Assembly (NCBI GenBank): GCA_009783635.1
Contig: WRDC01000093.1
Span: forward strand, 1-5,063
DNA length: 5,063 bases
Direction of reading: 5' to 3'
Origin: Methanimicrococcus sp.
Lineage (GTDB): Archaea > Halobacteriota > Methanosarcinia > Methanosarcinales > Methanosarcinaceae
Shown: in pieces, positions 1 to 4,367 of the stretch
How the letters are laid out: each line of letters begins with the position of its first letter
Numbering within the stretch: the first letter of the stretch is position 1
Notes under the pieces: generated by a model
The model's database searches: none
Told to the model about the DNA's origin: nothing
Seen by the model: the letters and a program-made list of their open reading frames with translations, nothing else
Program-made: the position numbers and the translations under genes

Positions 1-272
1 CTTTTGGAAATCATGCCGTTTTCCATCCAAACCACATTCATCACAAGCGCCGGAACGAAACAGGTCGGCGTTAACGGAAATGTTTTAAGTTTTCCTTCCA
101 AAGTTTCATTGCGGTTGTCCATGATTTGTTCCATCGGCAAATCAAATTCGGTTCCCCATTTTTGAATCTTAGGGCAAGTCGTTTCAATTGACACATGCGT
201 CGTTTTTCCGTCGGATTTCGCTGTCACCTTATTCACGTGACCGCAAATTGTATCCATTGTTAATGTCACCAT
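1..272 (-). CDS. Small conserved protein of unknown function, DUF6951-like (3' end outside window)
   Basis: Ninety codons are visible before the window edge; the stop codon is missing. The start is the ATG at 272-270, preceded by a GAGGTG ribosome binding site (283-278) with a 5-nt spacer. Cysteines lie at residues 10 (ICGHV), 33 (TTCPKI) and 71 (TPTCFVPA), with histidines at 12 and 26. There is no signal peptide or membrane segment. The spacing of CG near the N-terminus, C-P in the middle and C-x-V-P near the end resembles small archaeal/methanogen proteins of about 95-100 residues grouped as DUF6951. I place it there from memory of the pattern, not from a search. The three cysteines could bind a metal or form a redox site, but no function is known and none is assigned. 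It is transcribed divergently from rps8e. Confidence 0.75.
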   Translation of the reverse strand, partial: MVTLTMDTICGHVNKVTAKSDGKTTHVSIETTCPKIQKWGTEFDLPMEQIMDNRNETLEGKLKTFPLTPTCFVPALVMNVVWMENGMISK

Positions 273-441
273 TTTTTCACCTCAAATAAATGAATGGGTA
301 TTGAATATGTACTTCCGTTACTTTATCCTTTTCTTTCGGCCTGAGCGGAGAAGATTCAAATAATTGAAGTGTTTTCATCAGAGTCCGGAAAAATATTCAC
401 ATCGTAAAGTTCATATATGGAATTATGCGTATGGATAACTC

Positions 442-463
442 TATCATTACTTTATCATTACTT
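442..463. repeat. 11-bp tandem duplication upstream of rps8e
   Basis: The 11-mer TATCATTACTT occurs twice head to tail (442-452 and 453-463) and is followed by related TCATTTCATTC sequence. It lies about 100 bp upstream of the rps8e start codon, outside the proposed core promoter. No role can be assigned from sequence. Confidence 0.6.
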
Positions 464-515
464 TCATTTCATTCAGCTCTCATCGCCGCCGGCCGCACGA
501 AGTAAGGCTTTCGGC

Positions 516-530
516 CCCTAAAAATATTAA
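516..530 (+). promoter_or_regulatory. Probable rps8e core promoter (TATA element)
   Basis: AAAAATATTAAA (about 519-530) follows a GC-rich stretch and is the best TATA-like element upstream of rps8e. A transcript starting about 25 bp downstream (near 550) would have a leader of roughly 18 nt containing the GAGG ribosome binding site at 557-560. An alternative element at 412-419 would give a leader of over 100 nt. Assigned by position and composition only. Confidence 0.45.
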
Positions 531-567
531 ATCTGACATTCATTCAAATTAAAATTGAGGAAACATC

Positions 568-957
568 ATGAGATGGCAAGGCACATCTAAAAGAACATAC
601 ACAGGCGGCAAATGCATTGCCTCCCGAAGCAAAAGAAAATTCGAAATCGGCCGCGAATTCGCCGAAACCAGAATCGGTCCCGCAAAGAACAAAAACGTCT
701 CCACCCGCGGCGGCAACAGAAAGGTCAGGCTTCTCAGTGACCGGCTTATCAACGTCACGGACAAAAAGACCGGCAAAACACAGCGCGCAACCGCTGTAAC
801 CGTCACCGACAACGCCGCCAACAAACACTACATCAGACGTAACATCATGACAAAAGGCACAATCGTCAGAACCGATATCGGTCTTGTGAAAGTCACAAGC
901 CGCCCGGGCCAAGACGGCGTGATCAACGGCGTCCTTTTGAATGAACAGGAATCCTGA
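568..957 (+). CDS. rps8e: Small-subunit ribosomal protein S8e (archaeal/eukaryotic type)
   Basis: A structural protein of the small ribosomal subunit, binding 16S rRNA; the family occurs in archaea and eukaryotes but not bacteria. The 129 residues match the usual archaeal length of about 125-130. Signature stretches are MRWQGTSKRTYTGG at the N-terminus, a basic SRSKRKFEIGRE segment (residues 19-30), RGGNRKVR (47-54), then NIMTKGTIV and VTSRPGQDGVINGVLL near the C-terminus, the last being characteristic of the family. The protein is strongly basic, as expected for rRNA binding. The ATG at 568 is supported by GAGG at 557-560 with a 7-nt spacer. It appears monocistronic: a terminator follows directly, and no translation-related gene is adjacent in the window. 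Nothing is broken or unusual in the gene. Confidence 0.97.
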   Translation: MRWQGTSKRTYTGGKCIASRSKRKFEIGREFAETRIGPAKNKNVSTRGGNRKVRLLSDRLINVTDKKTGKTQRATAVTVTDNAANKHYIRRNIMTKGTIVRTDIGLVKVTSRPGQDGVINGVLLNEQES

Positions 958-981
958 TTCAATCTAATCCGTAAAATAAAA

Positions 982-1014
982 GGGAGCTGTGTCTCCCACC
1001 TTTTTCTTTTTTTT
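982..1014 (+). terminator. Hairpin plus oligo-T terminator of rps8e
   Basis: GGGAG (982-986) pairs with CTCCC (993-997) around a 6-nt loop. It is followed by ACC and a T-tract, TTTTTCTTTTTTTT (1001-1014). It begins 25 bp after the rps8e stop codon. Archaeal termination depends mainly on the U-tract, which is strong here. Confidence 0.75.
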
Positions 1015-1032
1015 AATTTTACTTGAACCGGA

Positions 1033-1124
1033 TTTTCAATTAATTTTCAATTTTCAATTAATTTCCAATTTTCAATTAATTTTCAATTTTCAATTAATTC
1101 CAATATTTTTTAATTAATTTCCAA
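1033..1124. repeat. AT-rich 18-bp tandem repeat array (five units)
   Basis: The unit is TTTTCAATTAATTTYCAA. Units 1033-1050 and 1069-1086 are identical; 1051-1068 differs by one base. The fourth (1087-1103) is one base short, with a stray T at 1104 and AT following. The fifth (1107-1124) differs by one or two bases depending on the reference unit. A partial unit continues to about 1131. A 7-bp inverted repeat, ACTTGAA (1021-1027) and TTCAAGT (1138-1144), brackets the array. It lies between the converging ends of rps8e (+) and the tRNA-Arg genes (-), so it is downstream of both and unlikely to be a promoter. It encodes nothing. Confidence 0.9.
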
Positions 1125-1168
1125 TTAATTTCATCTTTTCAAGTGAATTCATTTTATTGAGAAAAGAA

Positions 1169-1240
1169 CGCCCCGACTGAGATTCGAACTCAGGTCGAAA
1201 GCTCCGGAGGCTCTCAGGATATCCGCTACCCTATCGGGGC
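1169..1240 (-). tRNA. tRNA-Arg, anticodon CCG
   Basis: A complete 72-nt cloverleaf on the minus strand including the discriminator. The acceptor stem GCCCCGA/TCGGGGC is fully paired, and U8 A9 are present. The D arm is GGGT-AGCGGATA-TCCT, typical of archaeal Arg tRNAs. The anticodon stem is AGAGC/GCTTT with loop CTCCGGA (T33, anticodon CCG, reading CGG). The variable loop is CGAC. The T arm CTGAG-TTCGAAT-CTCAG is perfect. The discriminator is G. CCA is not encoded, so it must be added after transcription. No intron is present. The 3' flank is T-rich (TTCTTTTCTC), consistent with termination. It lies 102 bp downstream of the sister tRNA-Arg(GCG), with which it may be co-transcribed, because no clear TATA box lies at the expected distance upstream. 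Confidence 0.96.
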
Positions 1241-1282
1241 AAATGATTTTAAATGTCTTTTGCATCCGTTTTTCATTTTTTT

Positions 1283-1334
1283 GAAAAATTACAAAAAGAC
1301 GGCCGCCTTTAAAAAACGGTAAAAAACGGCCGTC
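1283..1334 (-). terminator. Palindromic, T-run-rich spacer after tRNA-Arg(GCG), probable terminator
   Basis: An 8-bp perfect inverted repeat, GACGGCCG (1298-1305) and CGGCCGTC (1327-1334), encloses 21 nt. The right part is a tandem 10-mer, TAAAAAACGG at 1310-1319 and 1320-1329, which reads as two T6 runs on the minus strand. After the stem the minus strand continues TTTTTGTAATTTTTC. Read downstream of tRNA-Arg(GCG), this supplies both a hairpin and several oligo-U tracts. It could also form part of the promoter region of the second tRNA. Confidence 0.55.
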
Positions 1335-1342
1335 AAAATAAA

Positions 1343-1414
1343 CGTCCCGACTGAGACTCGAACTCAGGTCGAAAGCTCCGCAGGCTTCCAGGATATCCAC
1401 TACCCTATCAGGAC
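1343..1414 (-). tRNA. tRNA-Arg, anticodon GCG
   Basis: A complete 72-nt cloverleaf on the minus strand. The acceptor stem GTCCTGA/TCGGGAC has one G-T wobble. The D arm is GGGT-AGTGGATA-TCCT. The anticodon stem is GAAGC/GCTTT with loop CTGCGGA (T33, anticodon GCG, reading CGC/CGU). The variable loop is CGAC, the T arm CTGAG-TTCGAGT-CTCAG, and the discriminator G. No CCA is encoded and there is no intron. It differs from the neighbouring tRNA-Arg(CCG) at 8 of 72 positions, including a compensated acceptor pair (T2-A71 here, C2-G71 there) and position 34. This points to a tandem duplication that diverged into a second isoacceptor. A good archaeal promoter lies upstream (TATA at 1441-1448), and this is the first gene of the leftward tRNA pair. 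Confidence 0.96.
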
Positions 1415-1440
1415 ACGAGAAACAGAATAGATACGCTTCA

Positions 1441-1454
1441 GATATAAACTTTGT
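1441..1454 (-). promoter_or_regulatory. TATA box and BRE-like element for the tRNA-Arg genes
   Basis: On the minus strand CAAAG (1454-1450) precedes TTTATATC (1448-1441), a near-consensus archaeal TATA box. Its centre is about 30 bp upstream of the mature 5' end of tRNA-Arg(GCG) at 1414. That predicts a start near 1420 and a 5' leader of only a few nucleotides for RNase P to remove. Confidence 0.8.
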
Positions 1455-1458
1455 TCTT

Positions 1459-1567
1459 AAAAATTGCTCGCTTCGCTCGCAATTTTTCAGGGCGGGGGGA
1501 GGCCGCATGCGTTTAAGGGGTGCCTTCGGCACCCCGGATATCGTGGGGGTACCTTCGGTACCCCGTC
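1459..1567 (+). repeat. Composite hairpin element, left copy
   Basis: The modules in order are as follows. First, an inverted repeat AAAAATTGC (1459-1467) / GCAATTTTT (1479-1487). Second, CAGGGCGG with a G-rich stretch and CCGC (1488-1506), a short hairpin. Third, a variable 10-nt linker (1507-1516). Fourth, GGGGTGCC-TTC-GGCACCCC (1517-1535), an 8-bp stem with a 3-nt loop. Fifth, a 10-nt linker (1536-1545). Sixth, GGGGTACC-TTC-GGTACCCC (1546-1564), another 8-bp stem. It encodes no protein. The same modules recur in the same order, inverted, at 1663-1783. The outer end lies 10 bp from the tRNA-Arg TATA box. Confidence 0.9.
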
Positions 1568-1662
1568 CTCTTTTCTCAATAATATTTTAAAATAAATGAC
1601 CGGCTGCTTCATTCTGAATAAAACTTAAAAAGGGAAAACAGAAAAAAGGAAAGACAGAAGAA
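1568..1662. other. AT-rich core between the inverted element copies
   Basis: A 95-bp non-coding core. It contains a perfect 12-bp palindrome, TATTTTAAAATA (1583-1594), and a purine-rich second half (1630-1662). The 14-mer TCTTTTCTCAATAA (1569-1582) also occurs, on the minus strand, just past the 3' end of tRNA-Arg(CCG) (1154-1167). No ORF or promoter is supported. Confidence 0.7.
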
Positions 1663-1783
1663 GACGGGGTACCGAAGGTACCCCCATGATACCCGGGGTG
1701 CCGAAGGCACCCCAAAAAAGCTTGGCGGACTCCCACCGCCCTGAAAAACTGTTCCCTTCACCAAGGCGAAGGGAGCAATTTTT
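1663..1783 (-). repeat. Composite hairpin element, right (inverted) copy
   Basis: Read on the minus strand from 1783, it repeats the left copy. It runs AAAAATTGCTC, a longer hairpin apex, CAGTTTTTCAGGGCGG, GGGAG and CCGC, a linker, then the GGGGTGCC (1713-1695) and GGGGTACC (1684-1666) hairpins. The inner block 1663-1713 matches 1517-1567 at 49 of 51 positions. The outer hairpin pairs 1744-1759 with 1768-1783 over 16 positions, with one mismatch and one G-T wobble. A further hairpin is GGCGG (1724-1728) / CCGCC (1736-1740). The copies differ mainly in the apex of the outer hairpin and in one linker. Confidence 0.9.
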
Positions 1784-1788
1784 ATACA
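1778..1788 (+). promoter_or_regulatory. TATA box of the thioesterase gene
   Basis: ATTTTTATACA (1778-1788) lies 21-31 bp upstream of the ATG at 1809. A start about 25 bp downstream falls at or next to that ATG, suggesting a leaderless or very short-leader transcript, although GAGG is also present at 1802-1805. The TATA box overlaps the outer end of the right-hand repeat copy. Confidence 0.6.
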
Positions 1789-1808
1789 TTTTTGGATTAG
1801 AGAGGAAT

Positions 1809-2252
1809 ATGTTTACAACAACAGTTATACCGAGTTTCGGCGATGTTGACGGACTCGGCCACATCAACAATACCGTCCTTGCCCGCTGGTTTGAAATGGC
1901 AAGAAACCCGATTTTCCGTATTTTTGAGCCGAATTTGAATTTGTCCCACGATGTCTGGAGATTGATTATGGCTCACACCGAATTTGATTTTGTCGGTGAG
2001 TTGTTCTTTGAATTCGATGTTGAGCTCCGCACATACATTGAAAAAGTCGGGACCAAGTCCTTTACAGTCTATCAGGAAGCTTGGCAGGAAGGACGGTTAT
2101 GCGTGCAGGGCAGAGCTGTTGTTGTCCATTATAACTTCAAAGAAGGCGTAACGACGCCGATTCCGAAAGATAAAAAAGAGGAATTGGAGAAACATATGAT
2201 TCCCAAGGTTCCGAAGGTCCCAAAAAACGAGCCGTATGAAACGAACGATTGA
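1809..2252 (+). CDS. Acyl-CoA thioesterase, hotdog fold (4HBT/FadM-like)
   Basis: Predicted cytosolic thioesterase of 147 residues that hydrolyses acyl-CoA or a related thioester; the substrate cannot be read from sequence. The 4-hydroxybenzoyl-CoA thioesterase signature is at residues 10-32: FGDVDGLGHINN, then ARWFEMAR. D14 aligns with the catalytic aspartate of that family, and GHINN precedes the central helix. The middle carries the expected beta strands (FDFVGELFFEFDVELRTYI, then KSFTVYQEAW and AVVVHYNF). I chose the ATG at 1809 because a TATA box lies about 25 bp upstream, AGAGG (1801-1805) adjoins it, and the family begins just before this strand. An in-frame ATG at 1686 would add 41 proline/basic residues encoded by the repeat element and is rejected. 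Residues 130-147 (MIPKVPKVPKN...) extend past the usual domain end and resemble a decayed repeat copy. Confidence 0.9.
   Translation: MFTTTVIPSFGDVDGLGHINNTVLARWFEMARNPIFRIFEPNLNLSHDVWRLIMAHTEFDFVGELFFEFDVELRTYIEKVGTKSFTVYQEAWQEGRLCVQGRAVVVHYNFKEGVTTPIPKDKKEELEKHMIPKVPKVPKNEPYETND
2196..2227 (+). repeat. Degenerate fragment of the composite element inside the thioesterase 3' end
   Basis: ATGATTCCCAAGGTTCCGAAG and the following bases to AAAAAA (2227) align with 1686-1719 of the right-hand repeat copy. Both share ATGAT, CCC, GGT, CCGAAGG, CCC and AAAAAA in order, with a 2-bp length difference and about five substitutions. The two stretches read in the same frame: MIPKVPKVPK here, MIPGVPKAPQ there. 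The hairpin pairing is largely lost, consistent with decay under coding constraint. Confidence 0.55.
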
Positions 2253-2263
2253 TTTCGTCTTTT

Positions 2264-2319
2264 ATTTAATCTATTTTTTGCCCGTTTTGATTTTATCCGT
2301 TTTGATTTTACCCGTTTTT
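2264..2319 (+). terminator. T-rich terminator region of the thioesterase, with 15-bp tandem repeats
   Basis: T-runs begin at TTTATTTAATC and TTTTTT (2273-2278). They continue through tandem 15-mers CCGTTTTGATTTTAT (2282-2296) and CCGTTTTGATTTTAC (2297-2311) and a partial third unit, CCGTTTTTA (2312-2320). Several oligo-U tracts are expected to terminate the rightward transcript. The last repeat runs into the stop codon of the convergent AMMECR1 gene (2318-2320). On the minus strand the same DNA is A-rich, so it gives the leftward operon no U-tract. Confidence 0.6.
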
Positions 2320-2920
2320 ACTCGTTCTCTTCGACAATCGGTCCGGCCGGTTCGGTCTCTTTGAAAATCTGACCTTCAAAGCGGTAAATTTTCGCACCGT
2401 ATTTCCACATCATCGGCGTCATTCCGGCTTTGATGCAGGTCTGGCACAGGAATTCGATGGTGTCCCAGCCTTGGTCCGTTGCCACCTGCGGCAGAAGCAG
2501 GCCGCGGTGTTCGCCGTATTCGGCTATCAAACCGTGGGTTCCGATTTCGATTTGACTCGAATAGGTTGTAAAAGCGCCTTCCAAAAGTTTGGGGAGGGTC
2601 AGTGTTGTCACTTCAATGCAGATTTTGTACAAATCTTTCTTCTCAAGCGGAAAAAAACGGGGGTCATCAAAAGCCGCCGCGACCGCGGACTTGACAAGAA
2701 CCTCTTTAAACGGCAGAACCGGATAGGGATAGCCGATGCAGCCGCGCAGGTCGCCGTCCTTTGTCAGCGTCACAAAAGCGCCGCGTTTTTCCGAAAAAAT
2801 GACCGGCATGGACGGCAGTTCGGCAAACGGGTCATTGTCATTCAAAGAAGAAACAATAGCCTGCCGGGCAATTTTAACGGCTAAAATGCCTTCGTTTGTA
2901 TGAAGTATCGCTTTAGACAT
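2318..2920 (-). CDS. AMMECR1-domain protein (TIGR00296 type)
   Basis: A cytosolic 200-residue protein made of a single AMMECR1 domain, conserved across archaea, many bacteria and eukaryotes. Its biochemical role is unsettled. In many prokaryotes it is fused to, or neighbours, MEMO and radical-SAM proteins (AmmeMemoRadiSam); neither is seen here. Hallmarks are the invariant LRGCIG (residues 58-63), AAAFDDPRFFPL (81-92), IEVTTLTLPK (102-111), HGLI (129-132), RGLLLPQVA (139-147) and QGWD...FL..TC.KAG (150-166), ending in an acidic tail. The ATG at 2920 is chosen because GAGGG (2931-2927) lies 6 nt upstream. A second ATG at 2926 abuts that site, and a longer open frame to 3046 only overlaps pgk out of frame. 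It starts 17 bp after the pgk stop, so the two are probably co-transcribed. Confidence 0.93.
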   Translation of the reverse strand: MSKAILHTNEGILAVKIARQAIVSSLNDNDPFAELPSMPVIFSEKRGAFVTLTKDGDLRGCIGYPYPVLPFKEVLVKSAVAAAFDDPRFFPLEKKDLYKICIEVTTLTLPKLLEGAFTTYSSQIEIGTHGLIAEYGEHRGLLLPQVATDQGWDTIEFLCQTCIKAGMTPMMWKYGAKIYRFEGQIFKETEPAGPIVEENE

Positions 2921-2937
2921 TTTCATCCCTCTGTTTA

Positions 2938-4188
2938 TCAGTCGTTGTCTTCCGATAAATCTTCGTCGCTGCCTTTCTTTTTGGCGTACGCTTCCCGAAG
3001 AACAGTGATTCCCGGAAGCTGTGTTCCGGAGAGATATTCGATACATGCGCCGCCGCCCGTACTGATGTGCGAGAACTGGCTGTCCATTCCCAAGCGGTGG
3101 ACTTCCGCGGAAATGTGGCCGCCGCCAACGATGGAGAATTTCGCGTGGATGGCCGCGCGGATGATTTCGTGCGTTCCGAGCGCAAAATCGGGGTTTTCGG
3201 AAACGCCGGCGGGGCCGTTTAAGATGACGGTTCCCGCGGATTCAATAATTGAAGTATAATGAGCAATTGTTTGGATGCCGATATCGTTTGCCGGATATCC
3301 GGATTTTCCCATCTCTTCGATGCCGGCTTCGATACGTTTGCCGTCAACGTTTAGAGCGACATCTGTCGGATACCGGACTTTATCGCCGAATTCCTCTATT
3401 TTGGATTTCGCTTTTGTAATGTAGTCGGCATAGCCCGTTTTCTTAATCAGTTCCATGTTCGTCGGGCCGATGTCATAACCGGACGCCGCTAAAACGACGT
3501 TGCCGACAACGCCCGTAAAAAGAACCAAATCGGCGCTGCCCTTGGACAGAACATTTTTGGCAACATTCAAAGAGTCGTCTACCTTCGCGCCGCCGAGGAC
3601 ATAAATACAGGGACGTTCGCCGTCTAAACCGCGGTCAAGGCTGACAATTTCCGTTTCCAAAAGCCTGCCGGCCCCGCCGGGTACATCGCGGGTGAAACCG
3701 ACAACGGACAGGTGTGAGCGGTGGGAAACCGCAAAGGCGTCATTGAAATAATAATCAATCAGCGGCAAAAGCTTTTGAACGAAATAAGAATCGGCGTGTT
3801 CGTCAACGGACCGCTCCAACGATTCTTCCGAAAAGAAGCGAACGTTTTCAAGTAAAATAACATCTCCGGGTTCCATTGCGGAAATGCAGGAACGGGCATA
3901 AGAGCCGAAAATGTCATCGACATAGCGGACTTCCTTACCGAGATACTTGGATAAAATCGCCGCGTGGGATTTCATTGTCATAAAGTCTGACTTACCCGGG
4001 CGGCTCTGGTGGGCCAGCAGGACGACTTTGGCGTCCTTCAAATCATTGATCGTCCGAACGTGGCTTTTAATGCGCGCGTCATCCAAAATCATTCCGTCCG
4101 GGCTCATCGGGGAATTAAAATCAACTCTTAAGAGAACAGTTTTGCCGGAAACATCAAAATCATCTATCGTAAAGAAATCTTTGGTCAA
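2938..4188 (-). CDS. pgk: Phosphoglycerate kinase, archaeal form
   Basis: Catalyses reversible phosphate transfer between 1,3-bisphosphoglycerate and ADP; in methanogens it runs mainly toward gluconeogenesis. Its 416 residues are typical of archaeal PGK. Motifs in order are VDFNSP (22-27), D37-A-R39-I, HQSRPG (60-65, archaeal form), LLENVRF (112-118), NDAF (149-152) with HRSH (156-159), GGAKVDDS (199-206), NGPAG..E (324-331), VGGGH (354-358) and STGGGA (376-381). All key substrate and nucleotide regions are present. The C-terminus ends in a charged KKKGSDEDLSEDND tail. There is no ATG at the N-terminus. I chose TTG at 4188-4186 because GAGGG (4201-4197) lies 8 nt upstream and the protein then begins just before TIDDFD. 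Another TTG at 4215 adds nine residues but has no ribosome binding site. It appears to be the first gene of a pgk-AMMECR1 operon. Confidence 0.95.
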   Translation of the reverse strand: MTKDFFTIDDFDVSGKTVLLRVDFNSPMSPDGMILDDARIKSHVRTINDLKDAKVVLLAHQSRPGKSDFMTMKSHAAILSKYLGKEVRYVDDIFGSYARSCISAMEPGDVILLENVRFFSEESLERSVDEHADSYFVQKLLPLIDYYFNDAFAVSHRSHLSVVGFTRDVPGGAGRLLETEIVSLDRGLDGERPCIYVLGGAKVDDSLNVAKNVLSKGSADLVLFTGVVGNVVLAASGYDIGPTNMELIKKTGYADYITKAKSKIEEFGDKVRYPTDVALNVDGKRIEAGIEEMGKSGYPANDIGIQTIAHYTSIIESAGTVILNGPAGVSENPDFALGTHEIIRAAIHAKFSIVGGGHISAEVHRLGMDSQFSHISTGGGACIEYLSGTQLPGITVLREAYAKKKGSDEDLSEDND

Positions 4189-4245
4189 CGCTTTCGCCCT
4201 CTTCGTCAGTCTCAATTTATCAGAGTAATTGATACTTGTTTTCTA

Positions 4246-4310
4246 CCTTTAAATTATTTCCCTTTGAATTTTGAAGGACTGCGGTAACGGAGATTTTTAT
4301 TTAAACTTCC
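4246..4310 (-). promoter_or_regulatory. Candidate pgk promoter elements
   Basis: There are two TATA-like elements on the minus strand. GGAAG-TTTAAATA (4310-4298) has a plausible BRE and would give a leader of about 90 nt. GGGAAATAATTTAAAGG (4262-4246) would start transcripts near 4227, about 40 nt before the chosen TTG. Sequence alone does not decide between them. A 7-bp inverted repeat, TTCCCGC (4307-4313) / GCGGGAA (4346-4352), overlaps the distal element and could be an operator. Confidence 0.4.
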
Positions 4311-4367
4311 CGCTTCTTCGCCGCTTCTAAGAGAAAACTAACCGCGCGGGAATGAAGACTCCTGTCT

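Larger units (their letters stand above)
273..567. other. Divergent intergenic region between the DUF6951-like gene and rps8e
   Basis: No ORF or RNA gene is apparent in these 295 bases. It holds the ribosome binding site of the leftward gene, a likely rps8e promoter (about 519-530) and a second TATA-like stretch, CATATATG at 412-419. It also holds an 11-bp tandem duplication (442-452 and 453-463) and a short GC-rich inverted repeat, GGCCG 491-495 / CGGCC 512-516. No convincing TATA box for the leftward gene was found; BRE-like CCGAAA and A-rich sequence on the minus strand near 320-340 is only a weak candidate. Confidence 0.5.

Noticed and set aside
544..912. Cysteine- and aspartate-rich leftward open frame antisense to rps8e
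   Set aside because: It is a shadow of the rps8e coding strand, with low-complexity valine/aspartate composition and no ribosome binding site.
1033..1124. Possible CRISPR array
   Set aside because: The 18-bp units are directly adjacent with no unique spacers, are AT-rich, and no cas genes are present.
1149..1532. 127-residue leftward open frame with an internally repeated CPDRV...FDLSS pattern
   Set aside because: It runs through both tRNA-Arg genes and their spacer. The internal repeat is simply the two tRNA sequences translated, and there is no ribosome binding site or recognisable domain.
1459..1783. Insertion sequence or integrated element at the tRNA-Arg genes
   Set aside because: No transposase, integrase or tRNA-derived attachment repeat was found. 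The 325-bp unit is entirely non-coding, so it is described as a repeat element and not as an insertion sequence.
1686..1808. 41-residue in-frame N-terminal extension of the thioesterase
   Set aside because: It is encoded entirely by the repeat element and promoter region. The TATA box and ribosome binding site both point to the ATG at 1809, where the hotdog domain begins.
2471..2884. Rightward open frame of 137 residues opposite the AMMECR1 gene
   Set aside because: It is the antisense shadow of a gene with clear family motifs, with no ribosome binding site or domain.
2921..3046. 42-residue N-terminal extension of the AMMECR1 protein
   Set aside because: It overlaps the end of pgk in another frame. 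The GAGGG site 6 nt before the ATG at 2920 marks the start, and the arginine-rich extension does not resemble the family.
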